DNA from: Flavobacteriales bacterium
GTDB taxonomy: Bacteria; Bacteroidota; Bacteroidia; Flavobacteriales_F; PHOS-HE28
DNA: 64,000 nucleotides
Direction of reading: 5' to 3'
Assembly (NCBI GenBank): GCA_016710685.1
Contig: JADJVC010000006.1
Span: forward strand, 186,001 to 250,000
The position numbers and the translations under genes are program-made. The notes beneath the pieces were generated by a model that was not told the DNA's origin, did not search any database, and saw only the letters and a list, made by a program, of their open reading frames with translations. Within the stretch, counting starts at the first letter, position 1. Every line of letters begins with the position of its first letter. Below, in pieces: positions 52,724-61,147 of this stretch.

Positions 52724-53386
52724 ATGGACGAGTTGCGCGCGATAGATCCTTTGGGGGCCGGTTGGCTGGCCGGAGTGGTGCTATTGGCTTGTGGTGCCTT
52801 GGCCTGGGTGAACCTCACCGCACCGAAACAGTGGGAGGTGCTGCTGCATTCCTTCGCTTCCGTGCGTTTAGGTAAACAACGTGTGCGTGCAGAACTGGAC
52901 CTGAGCGATCGAAATTTGGCTTTGTTGCTGCTTACGGCCATTCTTTTGATCGGCGTGTTCGCTTATGAGGTGTCGTATTTTCAGGGCTGGGGAGCTGCTG
53001 GCCTGCCCGCATTTGGCCAAGTGTTACTTGTTACGGCGATCGTGGTGGTGGCCCAAATGGTGCTGTTGCGGGTAATCGGTTCAATGGCCGGTGCCGACGG
53101 TGGATTGGAGGAATACCTGCGTACCGTGGTGGTGCTGAACGTAGGTCTTGGATTGGCGCTTTTGCCCTTGGCCGTTGCCATGGCATGGCCGGCATGGGTG
53201 GCATGGCGCACTCCCGTGTGCATTGCCGGGCTGATGCTGGCCGTAGCGGTCTTGTTGTTCCGTTGGGTTCGGGCGGTGGCGATCGGGCTGGGCCATGGCA
53301 CTCCCGTCCGCTATGTTTTTATTTACCTTTGCGCCGCCGAAGCCATGCCCTTTGCGCTTGCATTGCACTACGCGGGCTTCTTGTAA
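52724..53386 (+). CDS. DUF4271 membrane protein
   Basis: 220 residues with six to seven hydrophobic segments (LAGVVLLACGALAWV, LALLLLTAILLIGVF, VLLVTAIVVVAQMVLL and others), no large soluble domain. Position directly before hemD, 34 bp away, and topology match the DUF4271 family of Bacteroidota. Function unknown. ATG 52724 is chosen; longer frames enter the repeat arrays. Confidence 0.85.
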   Translation: MDELRAIDPLGAGWLAGVVLLACGALAWVNLTAPKQWEVLLHSFASVRLGKQRVRAELDLSDRNLALLLLTAILLIGVFAYEVSYFQGWGAAGLPAFGQVLLVTAIVVVAQMVLLRVIGSMAGADGGLEEYLRTVVVLNVGLGLALLPLAVAMAWPAWVAWRTPVCIAGLMLAVAVLLFRWVRAVAIGLGHGTPVRYVFIYLCAAEAMPFALALHYAGFL

Positions 53387-53420
53387 TCGGCACTTGATCA
53401 CCCTTTAAGCTGCGCGGAAA

Positions 53421-54371
53421 CTGAAAATTAAGAACATCCTTGTAACGCAGGCAGCCCCGGCGGACCCGCGTTCTCCTTATTTCGATCTGGCCAAGAAATT
53501 CGGCCTGAAGATCGACTTCAAGCCTTTCATTAAGATCGAACCGGTGCCCGGCCAAGAGTTTCGGCAGGAACGCATCAACGTACTGGACCACAGTGCGGTG
53601 GTGCTTACCAGCCGCAATGCGGTGGACCACTTTTTCCGCATGTGCAAGGAGCTCCGCGTTAACGTGCCGGAATCCATGAAGTATTTCTGCGTGAGCGAAA
53701 GCGTGGCCTACTACGTGCAGAAGTACATCGTTTACCGGAAGCGAAAGGTCTTTATCGGAAGGCTCACGTTCGAGGACCTGATGGACGTGATCAAAAAGCA
53801 CAAAAGCGAACGCTTCCTCGTGCCGGGTTCCGATATTCAGAAGCAGGAGATCCCGCGCCTGTTGGACAAATCCGGCGTACGTTATTCCAACGCCGTTTTT
53901 TACCGCACCGTGGCCAGTGACCTTAGCGCCATGAAGAATGTACACTACGACATGTTGGTGTTCTTCAGCCCGGGCGGCATTGAAAGCCTGCGGAAAAATT
54001 TCCCGAAATACGAACAAGGCGACACCATTGTAGCGGCGTTCGGCCCCACCACGGTGAAGGCCGTGCGCGACGCGGGCCTGCGCCTGGACATTGAGGCACC
54101 CGTGCCGGAAGCTCCCTCCATGACCGGGGCTATTGAGCTTTACTTCAAGCGCGGGTCCAAGGCCGAAGCCAAAGCAGGGACCAAAGCCGCCAAAGAAGCC
54201 AAGGAGGCCGTGAAAAAGGCGGCCAAAGCCAAACCGGCACCAGTTGCGAAGCCAGTGGCCAAAAGGCCTCCAGCAAAACCCGCAAAAGCAGCTGCCAAGC
54301 CTAAGACGGCAGCCTCCAAGCCCGTCGTTAAGGCCAAACCCAAAGCCAAAAGCGCCAAAAAGCGTGGCTGA
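53421..54371 (+). CDS. hemD: Uroporphyrinogen-III synthase with Lys/Ala/Pro-rich C-terminal tail
   Basis: About 316 residues. The conserved Bacteroidota HemD N-terminus (KIKNILVTQAAPADPRSPYF, then KIDFKPFIKIEPV) is encoded in frame upstream of the first ATG (53544), so translation should begin at CTG 53421, the only candidate before a stop. Other motifs: HSAVVLTSRNAVDHFF, FFSPGGIESLRKNF, AFGPTTVKAV. It cyclises hydroxymethylbilane in heme/siroheme synthesis. The last about 80 residues (KEAVKKAAKAKPAPVAK..) are a histone-H1-like basic tail, unusual for this enzyme. rnpA starts 5 bp later. Confidence 0.9.
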   Translation: MKIKNILVTQAAPADPRSPYFDLAKKFGLKIDFKPFIKIEPVPGQEFRQERINVLDHSAVVLTSRNAVDHFFRMCKELRVNVPESMKYFCVSESVAYYVQKYIVYRKRKVFIGRLTFEDLMDVIKKHKSERFLVPGSDIQKQEIPRLLDKSGVRYSNAVFYRTVASDLSAMKNVHYDMLVFFSPGGIESLRKNFPKYEQGDTIVAAFGPTTVKAVRDAGLRLDIEAPVPEAPSMTGAIELYFKRGSKAEAKAGTKAAKEAKEAVKKAAKAKPAPVAKPVAKRPPAKPAKAAAKPKTAASKPVVKAKPKAKSAKKRG

Positions 54372-54376
54372 ATTCG

Positions 54377-54796
54377 ATGGCCACCACAGCCGCGCAGCCC
54401 GATCCACGCGCGAGCTTCCGCAAGCACGAGCGCCTTACTGGTCGCGACCGGCTGAAACTGGTGGCCACCACAGGCCGATCAGCCAAGGCACACCCTTTCC
54501 GGTTAACCGGGCTGTTAATGCCGTTGGACACCATCGCCCCCGCACAAGTGGCCTTCGCCATTCCCAAACGCCACATGAAGTTGGCCGTTCAACGCAACCG
54601 ACAGCGCCGCCTGCTTCGCGAAGCCTACCGGCTGAACAAGCACCGCTGGTACGAAGCACTGCGGAACGCCGATGTGCAATGCGCGTGGCTGGTGGTGTTC
54701 CAAGGCGGCCCCGTGTTGAACTGGCCGGAAACGCAGGAGAAAATAACCGGTCTTTTCGACCGTTGGGTAAAAGAACATGTCCGGCCTGATCGCTAA
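54377..54796 (+). CDS. rnpA: Ribonuclease P protein component
   Basis: 139 residues. The signature AVQRNRQRRLLREAYR and the preceding KRHMKL identify the basic RNase P protein, which helps the RNase P RNA mature tRNA 5' ends. The first KHERLTGRDRL region is also typical. It overlaps yidD by 20 bp, as in many bacteria. Confidence 0.95.
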   Translation: MATTAAQPDPRASFRKHERLTGRDRLKLVATTGRSAKAHPFRLTGLLMPLDTIAPAQVAFAIPKRHMKLAVQRNRQRRLLREAYRLNKHRWYEALRNADVQCAWLVVFQGGPVLNWPETQEKITGLFDRWVKEHVRPDR

Positions 54797-54998
54797 AGGA
54801 ATGATCCTGGTGGTACGCATTTACCAAGGCGCCATTTCCCCGCTGCTTCCGGGGAGTTGCCGCTACACGCCCACCTGCAGCGAATACAGCGCGCAAGCGT
54901 TGGCCAAGTACGGCGCATGGCATGGCGGCATCCTCACCTTGAAGCGCTTCCTATCTTGCAATCCCTGGGGCGGCCATGGCCACGACCCCGTTCCTTAG
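54777..54998 (+). CDS. yidD: Membrane protein insertion efficiency factor YidD
   Basis: 73 residues. The Cys-rich core CRYTPTCSEYSAQAL and LKRFLSCNPWGGHGHDPVP are unmistakable for YidD, a small amphipathic membrane-associated protein that assists YidC-type insertion. It overlaps rnpA and lies 11 bp before the S41 protease. Confidence 0.96.
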   Translation: MSGLIAKGMILVVRIYQGAISPLLPGSCRYTPTCSEYSAQALAKYGAWHGGILTLKRFLSCNPWGGHGHDPVP

Positions 54999-55009
54999 CA
55001 CATTCCCGC

Positions 55010-56680
55010 ATGAAAACGCATTTCCTTTCCTGGAAAACATTCGCCCTTGCAGGCACCGTAACCGCAGCCGCCGGCTTCGGCTTGGCCGCTGGTGACAACT
55101 ACTTCGAGGTTGGCAAAAACCTGGAGATCTTCAACGAACTCTACAAGGACATCAACATCTACTACGTGGACGAAGTAAGCCCCGGCGAGCTGATCGACAC
55201 CGGCATCGATGCCATGTTGGAGAGCCTTGATCCGTACACACAGTACATCGCCGAAAGCGACCTGGAGGACTACCGCATCATGACCACCGGGCAGTACGGC
55301 GGCATCGGCGCGATGATCCGCAAAATGGGCGACTACGTGGTGATCAGCGAGCCTTACGAGGAATATCCCGCCATGAAAAGCGGGATCCGCGCCGGCGACA
55401 AATTGCTGGAGATCGATGGCCGCTCCGTGAAAGGCATGAACACCGATGACGTCAGCAAATTGCTGAAAGGCCAAGCGGGCACTGCGGTGAACGTGATCAC
55501 CGAGCGCGCTGGCGGAACGCCGGAAACACATGCGCTGACACGTGAAGAAATCAAGATACCCGACGTGCCCTATAAAGGCATGATCGATCCCGTGAACAAA
55601 GTGGGCTACATCAAGCTGAACAGCTTCACCCAGACCGCCGGGCAAGAAGTGCGCACTGCCTTCAAGGAACTGAAGGACCAAGGCGCGGAGAAAATGGTGC
55701 TGGACCTGCGCGGTAATGGTGGCGGCCTCTTGCGCGAAGCCATCAACATCGTGAACATCTGGGTGCCGAAGGGACAGACCGTGGTGGAGACCAAAGGCAA
55801 GATCAGCGAGTGGGACAAGACCTATAAAACACTGAGCGAACCGTTGGATGGCGAGATGCCATTGGTTGTGCTTGTCGACACCGGATCGGCCAGCGCCAGT
55901 GAGATCGTGACCGGTGCCTTGCAGGACTTGGACCGTGCCGTTGTGGTGGGCAACCGCACCTACGGAAAAGGCTTGGTGCAGCAAACGCGTGATCTGTTCT
56001 ACAACAGCAAGCTGAAAGTGACCGTGGCGAAATACTACATCCCCAGCGGGCGCTGCATCCAAAAAGTGGACTACGCGCAACACGACAGCACCGGGCATGC
56101 GGTGATCAAAGCCGACTCCACGATCCTCGCATTTAAGACCGCGCATGGAAGGCCCGTTTTCGATGGCCGCGGCATTTCTCCGGACATCACCATCGACCGG
56201 CCTGAAATGCCCAAAGTGGTCTACGGCCTGTACACTTCGGACATCTTCTTCGACTTTGCCAACCAGTACCGCATGCAGCACGACAGCATAGCGCAGCCGG
56301 ACAAGTTTGAAGTAACGGACGCGATCTACGACAAGTTCCTGGAGTTCGCCAAGGACAAGCATTTCGAGTACCGCACACAAAGTCAGGACGATCTGGACAA
56401 GCTGGTGGCCGATGCCAAAAAGGAGCGCTACTACGAAGTTTCCAAGGATGCCATCGACCAGCTGCGCACCAAACTCAACCCGGACCGCAGCGAGGAACTT
56501 ACACGCTTTCGCGAGGACATCAGCGAGGTATTGAAGGCTGAACTGGTTACGCGCTATTATTACCAGACGGGCAGGGCAGAGGCCATGCTCAGCTCCGACC
56601 CCGCAGTGAAGCAAGCGCTCACCGTGCTGAACGGCGCTGCTTACAAGGACGTGCTGGACGGCACCTACAAAGCGAACTGA
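55010..56680 (+). CDS. S41 family carboxy-terminal processing protease
   Basis: 556 residues. N-terminal hydrophobic signal/anchor (TFALAGTVTAAAGFGLAAG), a PDZ domain (QYGGIGAMIRKM.. MKSGIRAGDKLLEIDGRSV) and the S41 domain. Catalytic residues lie in TGSASASEIV (Ser) and TYGKGLVQQ (Lys). It acts in the periplasm on protein C-termini. The C-terminal 180 residues (ALEFAKDKHFEYRTQ..., coiled) match Bacteroidota members. ATG 55010 starts the signal; 11 bp separate it from yidD. Confidence 0.93.
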   Translation: MKTHFLSWKTFALAGTVTAAAGFGLAAGDNYFEVGKNLEIFNELYKDINIYYVDEVSPGELIDTGIDAMLESLDPYTQYIAESDLEDYRIMTTGQYGGIGAMIRKMGDYVVISEPYEEYPAMKSGIRAGDKLLEIDGRSVKGMNTDDVSKLLKGQAGTAVNVITERAGGTPETHALTREEIKIPDVPYKGMIDPVNKVGYIKLNSFTQTAGQEVRTAFKELKDQGAEKMVLDLRGNGGGLLREAINIVNIWVPKGQTVVETKGKISEWDKTYKTLSEPLDGEMPLVVLVDTGSASASEIVTGALQDLDRAVVVGNRTYGKGLVQQTRDLFYNSKLKVTVAKYYIPSGRCIQKVDYAQHDSTGHAVIKADSTILAFKTAHGRPVFDGRGISPDITIDRPEMPKVVYGLYTSDIFFDFANQYRMQHDSIAQPDKFEVTDAIYDKFLEFAKDKHFEYRTQSQDDLDKLVADAKKERYYEVSKDAIDQLRTKLNPDRSEELTRFREDISEVLKAELVTRYYYQTGRAEAMLSSDPAVKQALTVLNGAAYKDVLDGTYKAN

Positions 56681-56724
56681 TAGCCCCGTCTCTCCCAACA
56701 CCTATTGGGAGGGGGCACACCTGC

Positions 56725-58329
56725 ATGCGGATCCTTGACCTGCGCACCGCCGGACCGCACCGCGCCGTCCACTTGGGTGCGTTGGCCTTGGCGTTGGTCA
56801 TGTTGCCGTGGTCCGAATTTTTGTTGAGCCTGTCGCTCATCATCTTGCTCGTGAACTGGCTGTGGGAAGGCATTGCAAAACGCGATCTTGGTGGGCGTTT
56901 CAAGCGGGCTTTCACGACACCGGAAAGCGCCGTTTTTATTTCATTCTTCGGACTCCATTTGCTCGGCTTGCTTTGGACCACCGACCTGAAGTGGGGCATG
57001 GACTTATGCCGCATCCTGTTGCCGGTGCTCGTGTTTGGTCTTGTGCTTTCCACCGCGCCAAGGTTTAACGCGCAACAGTTGCGCGACCTGCTCCTGCTGG
57101 GTGCATGGAGCGCTACCGCCAGCACCATCGCCTGCTTGGCCATGCGGCATGGTGCCATGGCCACTGGCGAATACCGTGAGCTTTCGCCCTTCATCAGCCA
57201 CATCCGCCTGTCGCTGATGTTGTGTTTCGCCATCGCCGTTTTCATTGTGTACTGGCCGGAGCGGTGGGCTATTCGCATGGCGCATGTTGCCGCCATCACG
57301 CTCTGTTTATTTTTCCTGGACCAGTTGAGCAGCTTGATCGCGTTGCCGGTGCTCGCCGTGCTCGTTGTTTTTTTAATGTGGCGCAAAGCCCGGCACAAGG
57401 GTGTGCGTTTGCAGTGGGCAGCGGCCGGACTTGTTCTTGCGGTGCTTGTCACAAGCATTTGGTACTTGCGCTCCTGCGTGAAGGACTACTGGCATGCGGA
57501 CCCCACGGACTTACAACACTTGGACGTTGCCAGCGCCGGTGGCGAAGTGTACTACCACGACCTGCGTGATCCGCAGCGCGAGAACGGCCATTACGTTTGG
57601 GTGAATGTGGCCGACAAGGAGCTCGAACGCGGCTGGCACCGAAAGAGCAATTTGCCATTAGGCGGCAAGGATGAACTGGGGCAGCCTTTACACGGCACCT
57701 TGGTGCGCTACCTCGCAAGCCTCGGTGTGCGCAAGGGTTCCACGGGCCTCGCAGCCTTAAAGCCGGAGGACGTAAAACGCATTGAAAGTGGCATGACCAG
57801 TGTGGTGGAAGGCCGCCAAGGCGCCATGCGCGCCCGCATTGAACAAGTGCTGTACGAACTGGAAACCTACCGCACCAGTGGCGACCCCAGCGGCCATTCC
57901 GTTACCATGCGCATCGAGTTTCAGCGGACGGGTTGGGCTATCGCGAAGCAGCACTGGCTTACCGGCGTTGGCACCGGCGATACCCAACTCGCATTCAACG
58001 CGGCATACGCTTCTGCGAACAGTCCGCTTGCGGAAAAATGGCGACTGCGCGCACACAACGAATACCTCACGTTGTGCATCAGTTTCGGCGTGTTCGGCCT
58101 GCTGTGGAGTTTGTTCAGCTGGGGATGGCCGGCTTGGCGCATGCGTGCTTTCCGTCAACCGCTTTTCATTGCGTGGGGCATCATCTTCCTGCTCTCCTGC
58201 TTCAGCGAAGACACCATTGAAACGCAGATGGGCGCCACGTTCTTCGCGCTGTATTACGCGCTGTTCGTTTTCGCGGCACCGCCTATTCCGGAAGCAACTC
58301 CAGCACACGCGCCACCGGGATCCGCGTGA
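56725..58329 (+). CDS. O-antigen ligase (WaaL/Wzy_C) family membrane protein
   Basis: 534 residues with about 10-12 hydrophobic segments and a large hydrophilic loop at about residues 250-410. That loop includes GTGDTQLAFNAAYA and RAHNEYLTLCISFG, the Wzy_C region, with the usual H-N-x-Y motif (RAHNEYL). Members ligate or polymerise surface polysaccharide in the periplasm. It is followed by two glycosyltransferases on the other strand and overlaps the GT9 gene by 47 bp, convergently. Confidence 0.88.
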   Translation: MRILDLRTAGPHRAVHLGALALALVMLPWSEFLLSLSLIILLVNWLWEGIAKRDLGGRFKRAFTTPESAVFISFFGLHLLGLLWTTDLKWGMDLCRILLPVLVFGLVLSTAPRFNAQQLRDLLLLGAWSATASTIACLAMRHGAMATGEYRELSPFISHIRLSLMLCFAIAVFIVYWPERWAIRMAHVAAITLCLFFLDQLSSLIALPVLAVLVVFLMWRKARHKGVRLQWAAAGLVLAVLVTSIWYLRSCVKDYWHADPTDLQHLDVASAGGEVYYHDLRDPQRENGHYVWVNVADKELERGWHRKSNLPLGGKDELGQPLHGTLVRYLASLGVRKGSTGLAALKPEDVKRIESGMTSVVEGRQGAMRARIEQVLYELETYRTSGDPSGHSVTMRIEFQRTGWAIAKQHWLTGVGTGDTQLAFNAAYASANSPLAEKWRLRAHNEYLTLCISFGVFGLLWSLFSWGWPAWRMRAFRQPLFIAWGIIFLLSCFSEDTIETQMGATFFALYYALFVFAAPPIPEATPAHAPPGSA

Positions 58330-59275
58330 TGCAATCGCACGGTTGACCGCGCTTGCATTGCGGACAACCCGGGTCTTGCACCAACACATGCGCATCCGGT
58401 CCCAACGGCGCCCAGCGGCCGGGATGCAAGGGCCTGCGCATGTTGAACAGACCAATGGTGCGGATGCCCGCCGCCGCTGCGATATGCAACGGACCCGTGC
58501 TGGCCGCCACCAATGCGTCCACTTTTCCGATCAACCCCATCAACTGTTCAAGTGAAAGTGTTCCGCCCGTGTCCGTGATGTGCGGTAGTTCTAACGGCAA
58601 AGCTTTTCGGTAAACCTCCGCCTCGGCCTTGGTGCCCGTTAACAGTACGTGGTAGCGTGCGGGGTCCATGGACCGCATCAACTCACCGAAATTCGGCAGG
58701 CCCCATGCGGCGCCGGTCACCTTCAACGGATGCAGGATCACGTTGATCTTGTCCGGCCTCAACAAGTGGCGCACCGCAACATCCGCTTCCGGCAAGTGAA
58801 GGCCCATGAGCGGCGAAAGCTTTTGCAACTCAGGCACGTTCATGCCGAAGGGCGCAAGCAGCTCGAAATTCAATTGCGCTTCGTGCAGGTCGCTGTTCTT
58901 GCGGCTGAAGTGGACGCGCTTGTTGCAAGTGCCCCAATGCCACAGCCGGTGACTGGTGCCAATGCGCCACGGAATGCCCGCCTGCTTGGCCCATTGTGCT
59001 ACTTCCCGCTGTGGAAAAACATGGACGATCGCATCCGCGCCCAGCTTTTTTAATTGATCCGGCGCATTCACTCCTGCAGCTTGCAAAACCTCCAAAGCGA
59101 TGGTGCCATCCACATGCGTGCATTGCCGCCAAAGTGGTTCGGTGTAACGTTTCACCAGAGCGATGATCCGCGTGCCGGGCGAGCGTTTCTTGATCGCGCC
59201 CGCCATGGGCAAGGTGAGCACGGCATCGCCCAAATTGTCCGGGCGGCTCAGGATGATGGTGCCCGGAAGCTTCAT
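58283..59275 (-). CDS. Glycosyltransferase family 9 (heptosyltransferase-like)
   Basis: 330 residues. N-terminal SRPDNLGDAVLTLPM and IIALVKRYTEPLWRQ match ADP-heptose:LPS heptosyltransferases, and VDALVAASTGPLHIAAA with GLFNMRRPLHPGRWAPL is the donor-binding C-terminal lobe. It should extend a lipopolysaccharide core at the cytoplasmic face. It overlaps the GT2 gene by 4 bp (ATGA) and the ligase gene by 47 bp. Confidence 0.93.
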   Translation of the reverse strand: MKLPGTIILSRPDNLGDAVLTLPMAGAIKKRSPGTRIIALVKRYTEPLWRQCTHVDGTIALEVLQAAGVNAPDQLKKLGADAIVHVFPQREVAQWAKQAGIPWRIGTSHRLWHWGTCNKRVHFSRKNSDLHEAQLNFELLAPFGMNVPELQKLSPLMGLHLPEADVAVRHLLRPDKINVILHPLKVTGAAWGLPNFGELMRSMDPARYHVLLTGTKAEAEVYRKALPLELPHITDTGGTLSLEQLMGLIGKVDALVAASTGPLHIAAAAGIRTIGLFNMRRPLHPGRWAPLGPDAHVLVQDPGCPQCKRGQPCDCITRIPVARVLELLPE

Positions 59276-60057
59276 GCACGTTCGCGCCAGAGCTGCTTCA
59301 ACTTCGCGTACTTCAGAAAGGTGGCTTGCGCACTGATCCGTGCGATCACGAAACCGTGGTAGCCATCAAGAAACCCGCCCCGGAAAATATAGTCTCCGAT
59401 GAATTTCGCCACGGGGCTCACGAGCAATTTGGTCCAGGATGCACGTTTGCCTTGGGCGTACAACGCGCGGGAGGAAATGTCGGTGAAGTAGTTCACTTGG
59501 CGCAGGTGGTCCGCAACGGAATTGTAGCTGTAGTGGAGCAGGTCGCCCTGCAGTTTTTCAACGCGGCTGCCGGGTTCCAGTTCATAGCGATCGTGCGGAT
59601 TGGTTCCGCCCCACCGGCCTTTGCGGCTGTCCCACAAGCGCAACTTGATGTCCGGGTACCAGCCGCCGTGCTTCACCCAAGTGCCGCAATAATTGGTGAG
59701 CCGCGCCATGGTGAAGCCGTCCGCAACGGCTTTGCCGGCCTTCACTTCTTTGATCGCGTTCAACAGCGTTGCGTCCAATGCTTCGTCGGCATCCAAGGAA
59801 AGCACCCACGGGAATTGCGCTTGTGTGATGGCCCAGTTCTTCTGCTCGATGTGCCCTGCGAACGCATGCTGCACAAAACGCGCCCCGTGTTCCCGCACGA
59901 TCTTTTCCGTGGTATCGGTGCTGAAGGAATCCACCACAACAATGTCGTCCGCTATTTCTTTAATAGAAGTCAAGCAGCGCGCAATGTTGCGCTCCTCGTT
60001 GAAGGTGATGATGACGACAGAGAGTTCCAACGCGCCGAAGGTAGCGGGGAGTTGCAA
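59272..60057 (-). CDS. Glycosyltransferase family 2
   Basis: About 252-261 residues. GT-A fold: LSVVIITFNEERNIARCL, DIVVVDSFSTDTTEKI, WVLSLDADEALD (DxD). The C-terminal YFTDISSRALYAQGKRASW and FRGGFLDGYHGFV are typical of bacterial LPS-type GT2 proteins. No ATG is near; TTG at 60057 or 60030 must be the start. It overlaps the GT9 gene by 4 bp, so the two form an operon. Confidence 0.9.
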   Translation of the reverse strand: MQLPATFGALELSVVIITFNEERNIARCLTSIKEIADDIVVVDSFSTDTTEKIVREHGARFVQHAFAGHIEQKNWAITQAQFPWVLSLDADEALDATLLNAIKEVKAGKAVADGFTMARLTNYCGTWVKHGGWYPDIKLRLWDSRKGRWGGTNPHDRYELEPGSRVEKLQGDLLHYSYNSVADHLRQVNYFTDISSRALYAQGKRASWTKLLVSPVAKFIGDYIFRGGFLDGYHGFVIARISAQATFLKYAKLKQLWRERA

Positions 60058-60106
60058 AGCCCGCTTGAACCTTTCTTACTCCACAACTAACCGTTCCACA
60101 TGTGGC

Positions 60107-60919
60107 TTACAGCCCCTCAGCTTTAACCCATCGAACTGGGCGCCAAGTTCCATCGGCCCGCAGAATCCGTAAAAGATAGGAACCTGAGGGTAGCGCTGCG
60201 ACATCCACCACCATGCTGCTGCCTTGGCCTTGCTGCACTTTGCACAAGCGACCATCCAAGGACCAAACCTGCACTTCTTGGATCCCTTGGGTATCGTGCA
60301 GTTCTATCCGGTCCCTGCCCGGGTTAGGCACCGGTACCAGACCGTCCTTGTTATACAATTCGTTCAAACCCGAATGCAGATCCAATCCCAAGTTGACCAC
60401 AGTGGGGAAAACGAATGAAGTGACCCAAGGGTCGACCACCGTTGAATCCGTCCAACCCAGAATGAAAGAATGACCCCAAAAATCATTGCTTCCTAAAAAG
60501 AAGAAGTAATCGCTGTCCATCGTACCGCCATCATAGGGGAAGCCGGGTGCTGGCAACCAGGGCAGGCGGAACAGCGCCGTATCCCAGCGCCAAATCATAG
60601 GGAAGGTATAGTTAAAGGCTTGAACTTCAACAGAGATGTAGGGAAAATAAGTGTACGGTATGGCTACTGTTTTGGTTGAGTCATATGCAGGATTCAAAAG
60701 CCACACACTAAACAAATTAGGATCCATTGCGACAGCGCCCTCTCCCAATGTTTCATCGACAAGCCCTGTACCATTTGTAGCGGTCGTGTCAAAGATGAAC
60801 CAAATGGTATCCCGAGCGCCGGTGCCATCCTCAAAGGCTAAGTGGAAGCGCCATGTGGGCTGAGCCGTTGCGGCAAGCGCAAGGGTGCAGGCGAGGGCGA
60901 GGAGGAGGTGGCGGGGCAT
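60107..60919 (-). CDS. T9SS-secreted protein with type A sorting domain
   Basis: 270 residues. Signal peptide (HLLLALACTLALAATAQ), a middle part of about 170 residues rich in aromatics (FPYISVEVQAFNYTFPMIWRWD, FFFLGSNDFWGHSF) with no recognised family, and a type A T9SS end (VPNPGRDRIELHD, VWSLDGRLCKVQQG, SGSYLLRILRADG). It should be exported to the surface. Role unknown. Confidence 0.83.
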   Translation of the reverse strand: MPRHLLLALACTLALAATAQPTWRFHLAFEDGTGARDTIWFIFDTTATNGTGLVDETLGEGAVAMDPNLFSVWLLNPAYDSTKTVAIPYTYFPYISVEVQAFNYTFPMIWRWDTALFRLPWLPAPGFPYDGGTMDSDYFFFLGSNDFWGHSFILGWTDSTVVDPWVTSFVFPTVVNLGLDLHSGLNELYNKDGLVPVPNPGRDRIELHDTQGIQEVQVWSLDGRLCKVQQGQGSSMVVDVAALPSGSYLLRILRADGTWRPVRWVKAEGL

Positions 60920-61147
60920 GGGGAGAAGACTAGTTTATGCTCTTCGAAAGTAGTGTAGGTTTTTAGGTTGGTCAATTTGATTGAGCTGGATGTGGTGCGG
61001 TTTTGAAGAAGTCTGAAGACTTCCTGTTAAAACCAAAAGTGAAAGCAAGGTGCCACAAGTCGTCCCGGCTGTTTTAGTTAGAACGCCAATTTTGATTGGC
61101 CGGGAAGACTTGCGGGAGTGTTATGGGCGATGCTGTGGATGCGGCGA
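60920..61147. other. Intergenic region, no gene seen
   Basis: 228 bp between two minus-strand T9SS genes, lower in GC than the surroundings. It should contain the promoter of the upstream gene's neighbour and the 3' UTR of the protease gene. I see no repeat array or clear terminator. Confidence 0.4.

Noticed and set aside
54995..56701. 568-codon minus-strand open frame opposite the S41 protease
   Set aside because: The plus strand has a complete protease with all motifs; the antisense frame is His/Val-rich and shows no domain, as expected for a shadow in GC-rich DNA.
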